The notes beneath the pieces were generated by a model, which searched no databases, was not told the origin of the DNA, and was given only the letters and a program-made list of their open reading frames with translations. DNA of 64,000 nucleotides from Lacinutrix sp. 5H-3-7-4 (GTDB lineage: Bacteria > Bacteroidota > Bacteroidia > Flavobacteriales > Flavobacteriaceae): the NCBI RefSeq assembly GCF_000211855.2, contig NC_015638.1:1178001-1242000 (forward strand), read 5' to 3'. The translations under genes and the position numbers were made by a program. This document shows, piece by piece, positions 45,691-53,829 of the stretch. The stretch's first letter is position 1. Each line of letters opens with the position of its first letter.

Positions 45691-45698
45691 CAAAAATA
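45691..45698 (-). promoter_or_regulatory. -7 promoter element (TAnnTTTG) for the small membrane protein gene
   Basis: The minus strand reads TATTTTTG, an exact match to the consensus, 61 bases upstream of the start codon at 45629. Confidence 0.4.
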
Positions 45699-45710
45699 CA
45701 AAAACTGATA

Positions 45711-46631
45711 ATGATTACAAGTATTTTTAGTAAATCTAAACCAATTAATTTTTTAATTGTTTTTTTAGTTTCTCTTTTAGCCATTTTTATTGCTATAAAT
45801 AAATATGCTGCATTAGAGGTGGTTTCTAATAATTATACTGTTTTAGCAACAACATTGGTATGCTTATTTCTAACAGCATTAGTAATAGATTTTATAGTTA
45901 CAAAAAACACGCTATCTCAAAAACAAAACTTAGAAACTATTGTTTTTTGTTTATTGTTATTTGCTGTGCCTCAGGTATTTTTAAATTATAAAATTGTTAT
46001 CGCTAACCTTTTGTTTTTATTAGCATTAAGAAGGTTGTTAAGTCTTAGAACACAAAAAGATGTTGAAAAAAAGCTGTTTGATGCTTCTGTATTAATAGCT
46101 TTAGCAAGTATTTTTCATTTTTGGTGCATTTTGTTTTTACCATTAATTTATATCACTATGCTTTTTTATACAATTACAGATATAAAAAAATGGGCAATCC
46201 CGTTGTTAGGTGTTTTTTCAGTAGTTATAGTAGCAATTACTTATTCTTTATTAGTAAACAATAATTTCTTTTCGGCGTTATATATAAATCCCGCCGTTAG
46301 CATTAATCTTAATGCCTATAACTCAATACAATTTATAGTGGTAATAACCATGTTGTTATCGTTAGGTTTATGGTCTTCGGTTTTCTTTTTAAATACTATT
46401 AAAAAAAAGAAAAAAACTTTTAGACCATCTTATAAAGTTGTGTTTGTTAGTTGTTTAATTGCATTACTTATAGCGATTATTACACCTATTAAAACAGGAA
46501 ATGAATTCTTGTTTTTATTTGCACCATTAAGTATAGTAATTTCTAATTATATTGAAATTATTGAAGAAAAATGGTTTAAAGAAATGTTTTTTATAATACT
46601 TGTAGTAGTACCAATTATATTATTGCTGTAA
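45711..46631 (+). CDS. Polytopic membrane protein (DUF6427-like)
   Basis: A 306-residue protein with about nine hydrophobic segments spread over its full length and only short charged loops, the longest being a basic one (TIKKKKKTFRP, near residue 232). It fits a Flavobacteriaceae family of unknown function that I recall as DUF6427. No catalytic motif can be seen. Its stop overlaps the end of the convergent upp gene by 12 bases (46620-46631). Confidence 0.75.
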   Translation: MITSIFSKSKPINFLIVFLVSLLAIFIAINKYAALEVVSNNYTVLATTLVCLFLTALVIDFIVTKNTLSQKQNLETIVFCLLLFAVPQVFLNYKIVIANLLFLLALRRLLSLRTQKDVEKKLFDASVLIALASIFHFWCILFLPLIYITMLFYTITDIKKWAIPLLGVFSVVIVAITYSLLVNNNFFSALYINPAVSINLNAYNSIQFIVVITMLLSLGLWSSVFFLNTIKKKKKTFRPSYKVVFVSCLIALLIAIITPIKTGNEFLFLFAPLSIVISNYIEIIEEKWFKEMFFIILVVVPIILLL

Positions 46632-47279
46632 TTTTTGGCCAAATGCTAAATCACCAGCATCACCTAAACCAGGCACTATATATCCTTTGTCGTTTAAATT
46701 CTCATCTATTGCGGCAATCCATAAATGGGTATTGTTTGGAAAATACTGTGTTGCAAAATCTACACCTTCTTGAGCACCAATTACAGCTGCTAAATGTATT
46801 TCCTTTGGAGTTCCAAAAGGTTTTAAAGCTTCAAAAGTGGCAAGTAATGATTGTCCAGTAGCAATCATTGGATCTGCTAAAATAAGTGTCTTACCCTCAA
46901 GATCTGGACAAGCCAAATATTCTACAATAATTTCAAAACTTTCTGGGTTTTGTAAATGATGGCGGTAAGCAGATATAAATGCATTTTCTGCAGTATCAAA
47001 ATAATTTAATAAACCATTATGTAAAGGAACTCCAGCTCTTAAAATAGAACACAAAACAACTTCATTGTTATAAACTTCAACATTAGTTTTTGCTAAAGGT
47101 GTTTCTATAGTTTTACTCGTGTAGGTTAAGGACTTACTCATTTCGTATCCTAAAATTTCACCAATACGTTCAATATTTCTTCTAAAGCGCATACTGTCTT
47201 TTTGGATATTAACATCTCGAATCTCAGCAATAAAGGTGTTTAAAATAGAATTTTCCTTAGTTAAATTATGTATCTGCAT
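46620..47279 (-). CDS. upp: Uracil phosphoribosyltransferase
   Basis: A 219-residue pyrimidine-salvage enzyme forming UMP from uracil and PRPP. SILRAGVPLHNGL, the PRPP-binding loop LADPMIATGQS (near 133-143) and the uracil-binding C-terminal segment YIVPGLGDAGDLAFG are intact. Length is usual for bacterial Upp. It is convergent with the membrane protein gene at 45711 (12-base overlap) and divergent from the DUF4254 gene. Confidence 0.96.
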   Translation of the reverse strand: MQIHNLTKENSILNTFIAEIRDVNIQKDSMRFRRNIERIGEILGYEMSKSLTYTSKTIETPLAKTNVEVYNNEVVLCSILRAGVPLHNGLLNYFDTAENAFISAYRHHLQNPESFEIIVEYLACPDLEGKTLILADPMIATGQSLLATFEALKPFGTPKEIHLAAVIGAQEGVDFATQYFPNNTHLWIAAIDENLNDKGYIVPGLGDAGDLAFGQKLQQ

Positions 47280-47326
47280 TGTGTTTAAACTATATAATGT
47301 AAATGGTAAAGTTAAATATTTATACG

Positions 47327-47334
47327 TAGTTTTG
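47327..47334 (+). promoter_or_regulatory. -7 promoter element (TAnnTTTG) for the DUF4254 gene
   Basis: TAGTTTTG matches the consensus, 20 bases before the ATG at 47355, giving a short leader. Confidence 0.5.
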
Positions 47335-47354
47335 CCTAAATTAAAATAAACCTT

Positions 47355-47963
47355 ATGTTTTCAAGTAAAGCTAATGCGATTTTTCAAGAAGTAATTGAAA
47401 AATATCACGAAATAAATACAGTAAATCAACCATTTGTAAATAAGTATGATGAAAAATCTAACTTATTAGAACATCTTTTATATAGAAAATGCTGGATTGA
47501 TACTGTGCAATGGCATTATGAAGATATTATACGCGACCCACAAATAGATCCTGTTGCAGCACTAAAATTAAAGCGCCAAATAGATGCTTCTAACCAAGAT
47601 AGAACAGATATGGTTGAGTATATTGATAGCTATTTTTTAGAAAAATATAAAGACATTACTGCAAAAAGTGATGCAACAATTAATACCGAAAGTCCTGCTT
47701 GGGGAGTTGACAGGTTATCTATTTTAGCCTTAAAAGTTTATCATATGGAAGAAGAAGCAACTCGTGAAGATGCTACAGATGCCCATAAAAGTGCTTGCCA
47801 GGCCAAATTAAATATTTTACTTGAGCAACGTGTAGATTTATCTACGGCTATAGATACTTTATTAAATGATATTAGTAATGGCGATAAATACATGAAAGTG
47901 TATAAGCAAATGAAAATGTATAATGACGATGAACTTAATCCTGTATTAAGAGGGCAAAAATAA
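47355..47963 (+). CDS. DUF4254 domain-containing protein
   Basis: A 202-residue soluble, helical and charged protein without signal peptide. HLLYRKCWIDTVQWHYEDIIRDP in its first half (residues about 31-55) and ESPAWGVDRLSILALKVYHMEEE in the middle are the conserved blocks of the DUF4254 family, whose function is unknown. It precedes a GT9 glycosyltransferase gene by 39 bases, an arrangement I have seen as conserved in Bacteroidetes, so a link to lipopolysaccharide or other glycan synthesis is inferred. Confidence 0.85.
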   Translation: MFSSKANAIFQEVIEKYHEINTVNQPFVNKYDEKSNLLEHLLYRKCWIDTVQWHYEDIIRDPQIDPVAALKLKRQIDASNQDRTDMVEYIDSYFLEKYKDITAKSDATINTESPAWGVDRLSILALKVYHMEEEATREDATDAHKSACQAKLNILLEQRVDLSTAIDTLLNDISNGDKYMKVYKQMKMYNDDELNPVLRGQK

Positions 47964-48002
47964 TTTGCTTTTAGTAGCTTGATAAGTTCGTAATTTTTTT
48001 AA

Positions 48003-49019
48003 ATGCCAAAACCTAAGCACATTCTGGTTATTAGACTCTCTGCAATGGGAGATGTAGCAATGGCTGTGCCTGTTTTACGTGCTTTTAGTAAACAATATCC
48101 AGACATAAAACTTACCGTTTTAACACGAGCATTTTTTAAACCTTTTTTTAGAGATTTAAAAAATGTAACTGTTTATGAGGCAGATTTAAAAGGAAAGCAT
48201 AAAGGTGTATTAGGGCTTTATAAACTTTCAAAAGAGTTAAAGGCTTTAAATGTATCTCAAGTAGCAGATTTACACAACGTACTTAGAACACATATTTTAA
48301 AGATCTTTTTCTTCGGAAAAACATTTAAACAAATAGATAAAGGCCGAAACGATAAAAAAGCATTAGTAGAAGGGAAAGTTTTTGAACAGCTAAAAACAAC
48401 TCACGAACGTTATGCAGATGTATTTAGAGGTTTGGGTTATTCATTATCATTAGAAAATCCAGACTTTCCAAAGCAATCTAACTTATCTCAAAACATTCAG
48501 GACGTTTTAGGTAGCGATAATAAAAACTGGATTGGTATTGCACCATTTGCGCAATATGAATCTAAAATGTATCCTTTAGATTTAATGGAACGTGTTATTG
48601 CTTCATTGTCTAAAAAACACAAAATAATCTTGTTTGGTGGTGGCAAAAAAGAAATTAAAGTTCTTAATGGGTTTCAAAATAAGTATAGTAATGTAGTTAA
48701 CCTTGCAGGAAAGTTAAACCTTAGTCAAGAACTAGATGTTATTTCTAATCTTGATGTTATGTTGGCAATGGATTCTGGTAATGCTCATATAGCTGCAATG
48801 CTAGGTATAAAGGTAATTACAGTATGGAATGTTACACATCCTTATGCAGGTTTTATGCCATATAATCAACCAAAGGAGTATGCTATAACTGCAAATAGAG
48901 AACAATTTCCATTAATACCAACTTCTATTTATGGCAACAAGTATCCAGAAAAGTATAAGGACGCAGCAAGGACAATTGCGCCAGAAACAATAGTTAGTAA
49001 AATTGAAACAATACTATAA
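48003..49019 (+). CDS. Glycosyltransferase family 9 (heptosyltransferase-like)
   Basis: A 338-residue GT-B fold enzyme. The N-terminal ILVIRLSAMGDVAMAVPVLRAF is the GT9 signature, and the C-terminal half has LFGGGKKEIKVL, the NLAGKLNLSQEL block and MDSGNAHIAAMLGIKVI, the ADP-heptose-binding region of heptosyltransferases. It probably adds a heptose-like sugar to the lipopolysaccharide core in the cytoplasm. It follows the DUF4254 gene and ends at a strong terminator. Confidence 0.92.
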   Translation: MPKPKHILVIRLSAMGDVAMAVPVLRAFSKQYPDIKLTVLTRAFFKPFFRDLKNVTVYEADLKGKHKGVLGLYKLSKELKALNVSQVADLHNVLRTHILKIFFFGKTFKQIDKGRNDKKALVEGKVFEQLKTTHERYADVFRGLGYSLSLENPDFPKQSNLSQNIQDVLGSDNKNWIGIAPFAQYESKMYPLDLMERVIASLSKKHKIILFGGGKKEIKVLNGFQNKYSNVVNLAGKLNLSQELDVISNLDVMLAMDSGNAHIAAMLGIKVITVWNVTHPYAGFMPYNQPKEYAITANREQFPLIPTSIYGNKYPEKYKDAARTIAPETIVSKIETIL

Positions 49020-49026
49020 TAAAAAA

Positions 49027-49056
49027 AGCCTCATTAAAAAATGAGGCTTCTGTTTT
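49027..49056. terminator. Intrinsic terminator after the GT9 gene
   Basis: AGCCTCATT (49027-49035) and AATGAGGCT (49040-49048) form a perfect 9-bp stem with an AAAA loop, followed by TCTGTTTTTT. Seven A precede it, so it could also act for minus-strand transcripts arriving from the reductase gene at 49216. The remaining sequence to 49215 holds nothing else I can recognise. Confidence 0.85.
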
Positions 49057-49215
49057 TTACAACAATTATCGTTATCCCTTAAACTAACAAAATATATATG
49101 TTATAAACTATATTCAAATATACTTTGGAGTAAAGTTGTTCATGGTTTTTAAAATTCAAAAAACGAGAAACTTCGACTAAAAGTAAATTAAATCGATTAA
49201 AAACAATGTTTGTGT

Positions 49216-50268
49216 TTAAACATCATCATAATCAACCACAATTTTAGAACTTGTAGGCTGTGCTTGGCAAGTTAAAATTAAACCCTCGGCAACTTCATTG
49301 TCTGTTAAAATATTGTTTTGTCTCATAGTTGCTGTACCTTCTGTAACCCTAGCAATACAACTACTGCAAATACCACCTTGACAAGAGTATGGCGCATCTA
49401 AGTCTTTTTCTAGAGCAGCTTCTAATATGGTTTGCTTTTGTGACATAACAAAAGATTCTTCTTCGTCATCAACTAAAACTGTAATATTAGTTTCACCAGT
49501 ATTTATTGTACTAATAATTGGTTCTGGTGTAGCCACCTTAAAAAGTTCAAAAAATATCGAATCTTCGGTAATATTGTTTTCAGCTAAAACATCTTTTACT
49601 GTATGTATCATTGCTTCTGGACCACAAAGGTAAAAAGCATCAATAGTAGTATGTTTATATTTATTTTTTACAATAAGGTTTACAGTGCTTTTTTCAATGC
49701 GTCCAAATAAGGCATCTGGTTCTTGAGATTGGCTAAAAACAAGCTGCACATCAAAACGTGCTTTATATTCATGATGTAGTTGTAATAATTCGTCTAAAAA
49801 CATGGTGTCATTAGTCGTTTTATTACCATAAACTAATACAAAAGTACTGTTTGGTTCTTCTTCTAAAACCGTTTTAGCTATACTTAAAACAGGAGTTATA
49901 CCACTACCAGCTGCAAAAGCTGCAATAGTTCTGGTTTTAGTAGCATCTGGATTAAAAATAAAACGGCCTTGAGGTTCTGCAACCTCTAGTGTATCACCAA
50001 TTTTTAAATCGTTATTTGCAAATTTTGAAAATGTACCGTTTTCAACCGCTTTAACAGCAACAGTTATTTCGCCACTTTTTGGAGACGAACACAAAGAGTA
50101 ATCTCTTCGTACTTCGGTACTATTTATTTTCGCCTTTAATGTTATGTACTGTCCAGCAATAAAATTAAATTGTTGTTTTAAGTTCTCTGGTATAGAAAAA
50201 GTTAAACTAACAGCATCTTTAGTTAGCTGTTGTATATTTTTTATTGATAATTTATGAAATTGAGCCAT
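49216..50268 (-). CDS. PaaE-like FAD / 2Fe-2S oxidoreductase
   Basis: A 350-residue NAD(P)H-dependent reductase with three modules in order: FAD-binding barrel (RRDYSLCSSP), NAD(P)-binding domain (AFAAGSGITPVLSIAK and FYLCGPEAMI) and a C-terminal plant-type ferredoxin domain with all four iron ligands (CQGGICSSC ... LTCQ). This is the layout of PaaE, the reductase of phenylacetyl-CoA epoxidase, and related monooxygenase reductases. No paaABCD oxygenase genes are in the window, so the electron acceptor is unknown. It is divergent from the PadR regulator gene. Confidence 0.9.
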   Translation of the reverse strand: MAQFHKLSIKNIQQLTKDAVSLTFSIPENLKQQFNFIAGQYITLKAKINSTEVRRDYSLCSSPKSGEITVAVKAVENGTFSKFANNDLKIGDTLEVAEPQGRFIFNPDATKTRTIAAFAAGSGITPVLSIAKTVLEEEPNSTFVLVYGNKTTNDTMFLDELLQLHHEYKARFDVQLVFSQSQEPDALFGRIEKSTVNLIVKNKYKHTTIDAFYLCGPEAMIHTVKDVLAENNITEDSIFFELFKVATPEPIISTINTGETNITVLVDDEEESFVMSQKQTILEAALEKDLDAPYSCQGGICSSCIARVTEGTATMRQNNILTDNEVAEGLILTCQAQPTSSKIVVDYDDV

Positions 50269-50335
50269 CGCTTATTTTTTTTGTAAAAATAGTGAAGCTA
50301 AAAGAGTTTATAAATCAATTAAGGAAAAAATAATA

Positions 50336-50365
50336 CATAAGCATTTTATGCATAAGAAATTTATG
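50336..50365. promoter_or_regulatory. Tandem CATAA-N5-TTATG operator pair upstream of padR
   Basis: Two contiguous 15-bp sites, 50336-50350 and 50351-50365, each have the form CATAA-N5-TTATG (an inverted repeat). They abut exactly, so the junction also forms the palindrome TTATGCATAA, and the second ends one base before the promoter -7 element. Position and dyad symmetry suit an autoregulatory operator for the PadR protein encoded directly downstream. Confidence 0.7.
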
Positions 50366-50373
50366 TATATTTG
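50366..50373 (+). promoter_or_regulatory. -7 promoter element (TAnnTTTG) for the padR operon
   Basis: TATATTTG matches the consensus and ends 4 bases before the preferred padR ATG (50378). Transcription would begin at or beside that ATG, giving a leaderless or near-leaderless message. The tandem operator adjoins it. Confidence 0.6.
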
Positions 50374-50377
50374 TTTT

Positions 50378-50710
50378 ATGAGTAATTCTAAATTATATAA
50401 AGGTAGTTTAACTACAATTATTTTAAAGCTTTTAAACGAAAATGATAAAATGTATGGTTACGAAATTACCCAAAAGGTAAAAGCGTTAACTAAAGGCCAA
50501 CTTAAAATTACAGAAGGCGCATTGTATCCTGCTTTGCATAAATTAGAAGCAGAAGGTTTACTAAGTGTTGAGGTGAAAAAAGTAGATAACCGTTTACGTA
50601 AATACTACAAAATAACAGAAAGCGGAGAAAAGGAAACTACCAACAAATTAGATGAATTAGCAGAGTATATAAAAACAATGCAAGCTTTGGTGAACCCAAA
50701 ATTAGCCTAA
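50378..50710 (+). CDS. PadR family transcriptional regulator
   Basis: A regulator of about 110 residues with the PadR winged-helix fold: LYKGSLTTIILKLLNEN, KMYGYEITQKVKAL and the wing region ITEGALYPALHKLEAEGLL, followed by a short dimerisation helix. I prefer ATG 50378 (MSNSKLYKGSL); an in-frame ATG at 50348 lies upstream of the -7 element and inside the operator, so it would not be transcribed. PadR proteins often repress their own promoter and an adjacent transporter. The next genes encode a membrane protein and an ABC exporter, the likely target operon. Confidence 0.92.
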   Translation: MSNSKLYKGSLTTIILKLLNENDKMYGYEITQKVKALTKGQLKITEGALYPALHKLEAEGLLSVEVKKVDNRLRKYYKITESGEKETTNKLDELAEYIKTMQALVNPKLA

Positions 50711-50714
50711 TTAC

Positions 50715-51407
50715 ATGCAAAAAATAAACAATGAACAAATTGAAGAATTGTATGCTTTTACAAGAAATCACTTTGTAGAGTATTACGATTTACAAACCGA
50801 ATTAGTAGACCATTTGGCTAACGATATTGAAGCTATGTGGGAAAAACAACCTGAACTTAATTTTGAAGACGCCAAAAATGCAGCTTTTAAAAAATTTGGA
50901 GTGTTTGGTTTTTTAGAGCCTATAGAGCAAAAACAAAAAGCCATGGGTAGACGTTATAGAGGTTTTTTATGGAACGAGTTTAAAGCCTGGTTTACCTTAC
51001 CAAAAGTGGTGTTTACGCTCTTAATTTTTGTGATTTTTTACACAGCATTTTCTTCTGTTTATGTAAAGTATTTTTCTATTACTTTTTATTTAGGTATAGC
51101 TATTTGGAGTATATACAGAACCATACAGTTAAATAGAGTTTTTAGACGCAGAAAAGAAAAGTGTAATAAAAAATGGATGATGGAAGAGATGATATTTAAA
51201 CAAGCAGGAGGAACACTTTTAGTTTTTATGTCTCAAATACATACATTTTATAACCTATCAGAAAGTTTTACTCTTAATGCATATACCGTTGCTGGTTTAG
51301 CCACAGTATTTACTATTCTATTTTTGGTAAGCTATATAAGTTTTCAATTACTACCAGAAAAGGCCGAAGAACTTTTAAATAAAACGTATCCGGAATATTC
51401 TTTGTAA
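50715..51407 (+). CDS. Membrane protein of the padR-ABC exporter operon
   Basis: I do not recognise a named family. The 230-residue protein has a soluble helical N-terminus (about 1-90: ELVDHLANDIEAMWEKQPELNFEDAKNA-type pattern, similar to the short helical prefix domains seen on permeases next to PadR regulators) and about four membrane helices (about 97-115, 120-136, 168-185, 190-212). It begins 4 bases after padR and precedes the exporter permease by 47 bases, so it is part of the same operon and may regulate or anchor the exporter. Confidence 0.8.
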   Translation: MQKINNEQIEELYAFTRNHFVEYYDLQTELVDHLANDIEAMWEKQPELNFEDAKNAAFKKFGVFGFLEPIEQKQKAMGRRYRGFLWNEFKAWFTLPKVVFTLLIFVIFYTAFSSVYVKYFSITFYLGIAIWSIYRTIQLNRVFRRRKEKCNKKWMMEEMIFKQAGGTLLVFMSQIHTFYNLSESFTLNAYTVAGLATVFTILFLVSYISFQLLPEKAEELLNKTYPEYSL

Positions 51408-51454
51408 CAAAAAGGCGTTTAAACATACTTATAGGCTAAACCAAACCAAAAACT

Positions 51455-52933
51455 ATGTTTAAAAAATTTATTAGTCTGGAGTGGAAACAGTTTTTTCGCT
51501 CTGCAAATTTTGGAAAAAGTATAGGCATTAAAATATTTATGGGCTTCCTAGCCTTATATTTTATTGTCGTTTTTCTAGTTATGGGCTTTGCTTTGTATCC
51601 AGGACTTAAAGAACTCTATCCAGATGGCAATCCATTTATAATAGTAAATAGTTTTATTTTCTTTTGGGTTTTGGCCGATTTAATGATTAGGTTTTTCTTT
51701 CAAAAATTACCGGTAATGAGTGTAAAACCATTGTTAACCTTACCAATAAACCGTAGTAAAATTGTAAATTATGTTTTAGGAAAATCGGTAATTTCATTCA
51801 TGAATTTTCTACCGTTTTTTGCAATAATTCCTTTTAGTATTGTTCTTTTATTTAATGATTATAATTCTGGAGTTGTAGTAACATGGATGTTAATAATGCT
51901 ATTAATAATACTCATTAATAATTTTTTAAATTTTATTATTGAAAGTTATTCTTCTGAAACCGAACTTTCCTTTCTGCCAATAATTGTTTTAGTTGGTGGT
52001 TTATATGCTTTAAATTTTTTCGAGATTATTAATATAGCCGATGCTTTAGGAAATGGCATTTTAGCAATTACCGAAAACCCATTTTTTTTACTTGTATTAT
52101 TATCTGTCTTAATAGGCTTGTATTTTTTTAATTTTAAAATTCTTAGAAAAAAATTATTTCTGGACGCTTCGTTAAAAACAAATATTAAGGAAGTAAAAAC
52201 GTCTAATATGGGATGGACAAAACGCTTTGGAGACATTGCACCATTCATGCAATTAGATATTAAATTAATTTTGAGAAATAAACGTTCAAAATCATCGGTA
52301 TGGATGTTAGTTATGGGACTTTTATATGGTTTATTTTTCTATCCGCAACCAATATATCAAGACATGCCAGTGGTTTTTGGTTTCGTGGGAATATTTGTAA
52401 CAGGAATCTTTTTAATAAATTTTGGTCAATTTATCCCAGCTTGGGACAGTAGCTATTATAAAATGCTAATGAGCCAAAATTTAAAGTACGAGCAATATTT
52501 AAAATCTAAATACACTTTAATGGTTATGAGTGTTTTTATAATGTTTGTATTAAGTATTCCTTATGTATATTTTGGATGGAAAATTTTAGCAGCACATTTT
52601 GCAGCAGCCATTTATAATGTAGGTGTAAATTCTTATGTAATTTTAATAGGAGGCTCTTACAACCGTAAAAAAATTAATTTAAATGAGCGCGCAGCATTTA
52701 ATTTTCAAGGTACAGGCGCAGTACAATGGCTAATTGGTATTCCATTAATGTTATTTCCTGTAGCTATATTTTCAATATTTTATTTCTTTATAAATTTCGA
52801 AGCAGGTTTAATTGCTTTAGCAGGATTAGGATTAACAGGTATAATATTTCATCAAAAACTAATGAAATTTATTACCAAAAAATATCTAGCCTCTAAATAC
52901 GAAATGATAAGCGCTTTCGATCAAGAAAACTAA
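51455..52933 (+). CDS. ABC exporter permease-like membrane protein (DUF5687-like)
   Basis: A 492-residue polytopic protein with about 12 hydrophobic segments. The N-terminal FISLEWKQFFRSANFGKSIG followed by a long amphipathic start and the repeated half-structure fit large ABC-2-type permeases, and I recall this family as DUF5687 in Flavobacteriaceae. The following gene encodes its likely ATPase partner, 24 bases downstream. The transported substrate is unknown. Confidence 0.82.
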   Translation: MFKKFISLEWKQFFRSANFGKSIGIKIFMGFLALYFIVVFLVMGFALYPGLKELYPDGNPFIIVNSFIFFWVLADLMIRFFFQKLPVMSVKPLLTLPINRSKIVNYVLGKSVISFMNFLPFFAIIPFSIVLLFNDYNSGVVVTWMLIMLLIILINNFLNFIIESYSSETELSFLPIIVLVGGLYALNFFEIINIADALGNGILAITENPFFLLVLLSVLIGLYFFNFKILRKKLFLDASLKTNIKEVKTSNMGWTKRFGDIAPFMQLDIKLILRNKRSKSSVWMLVMGLLYGLFFYPQPIYQDMPVVFGFVGIFVTGIFLINFGQFIPAWDSSYYKMLMSQNLKYEQYLKSKYTLMVMSVFIMFVLSIPYVYFGWKILAAHFAAAIYNVGVNSYVILIGGSYNRKKINLNERAAFNFQGTGAVQWLIGIPLMLFPVAIFSIFYFFINFEAGLIALAGLGLTGIIFHQKLMKFITKKYLASKYEMISAFDQEN

Positions 52934-52957
52934 CCAACACCACTAAAATTAAAGATT

Positions 52958-53665
52958 ATGATAACGACATCAAACCTTTCAAAAACATATAATAACAATA
53001 CCGTTTTAAAAATTGATAATTTAGAAATACCTAAAGGACAAAGTTTTGGTCTTGTAGGTAATAACGGAGCAGGAAAAACAACATATTTTAGTTTGCTACT
53101 AGATTTAATAAAACCTACTACAGGACATATTAAAAATAACGATGTGTTAGTAAGTGAAAGTGAAGATTGGAAACCATTTACTTCTGCCTTTATAGACGAA
53201 AGCTTTTTAATTGGCTACCTAACTGCCGAAGAGTATTTTTATTTCATAGGAGAACTTCGTGGTCAAAACAAACAAGATGTAGATAATTTGGTTGGTGAAT
53301 TTAAAGATTTCTTTCATGGCGAAATTCTTCAGCAAAAAAAATACCTTAGAGATTTAAGTAAAGGAAACCAAAAGAAAGCAGGAATTGTTGCAGCTTTAAT
53401 AGGTAATCCAGAAGTTATAATTCTTGATGAACCTTTTGCAAACCTAGATCCAACAACACAAATTAGGTTAAAAGCTATAATTAAAGATTTAGCCGAAAAA
53501 CGAGGCGTTACCGTATTAATTTCTAGTCATGATTTATTACATGTAACAGATGTTTGCGAACGTATTGTAGTGTTAGAAAAAGGAGAAGTAGTTAAAGATT
53601 TAGCAACAAGTGAAGCGACTTTAAAGGAGTTGGAAGCGCATTTTACTGGAAGTGTTGAGGTGTAA
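52958..53665 (+). CDS. ABC transporter ATP-binding protein
   Basis: A 235-residue ATPase subunit. Walker A is GNNGAGKTT (34-42), the signature is LSKGNQKKAG (in place of LSGGQ), Walker B is VIILDEPFANLDP and the H-loop SSHDLLH. The SKGN variant is common among ABC-2 exporters. With the two preceding membrane protein genes and padR it forms a regulated exporter operon; a role in drug or peptide export or self-protection is inferred from PadR contexts only. Confidence 0.94.
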   Translation: MITTSNLSKTYNNNTVLKIDNLEIPKGQSFGLVGNNGAGKTTYFSLLLDLIKPTTGHIKNNDVLVSESEDWKPFTSAFIDESFLIGYLTAEEYFYFIGELRGQNKQDVDNLVGEFKDFFHGEILQQKKYLRDLSKGNQKKAGIVAALIGNPEVIILDEPFANLDPTTQIRLKAIIKDLAEKRGVTVLISSHDLLHVTDVCERIVVLEKGEVVKDLATSEATLKELEAHFTGSVEV

Positions 53666-53829
53666 AAAAAAAGGTTTTTGTAGCGATTTATAACGAAAAT
53701 TTAAGCACCTATTTCTTGATTTTCTCTTGTTTTCTACCAAAAACTCAAAAAGATGCTTATTTTTACGTGCTTATCTAAGTATATAACAATATTCTTAATA
53801 GATTATAGTTATGTATTAGACTAAAAATC

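Noticed and set aside
49057-49215. Gap between convergent genes examined for tRNA or small RNA
   Set aside because: No cloverleaf, no promoter element and no further hairpin with a T run was seen.
51946-52248. Open minus-strand frame of 100 codons inside the exporter permease gene
   Set aside because: Antisense to a complete membrane protein gene; basic, low-information translation.
53666-53829. Gap before porW examined for a promoter, riboswitch or small RNA
   Set aside because: Only a 7-base dyad (TAAGCAC / GTGCTTA) about 60 bases apart and no exact TAnnTTTG; too weak to call.
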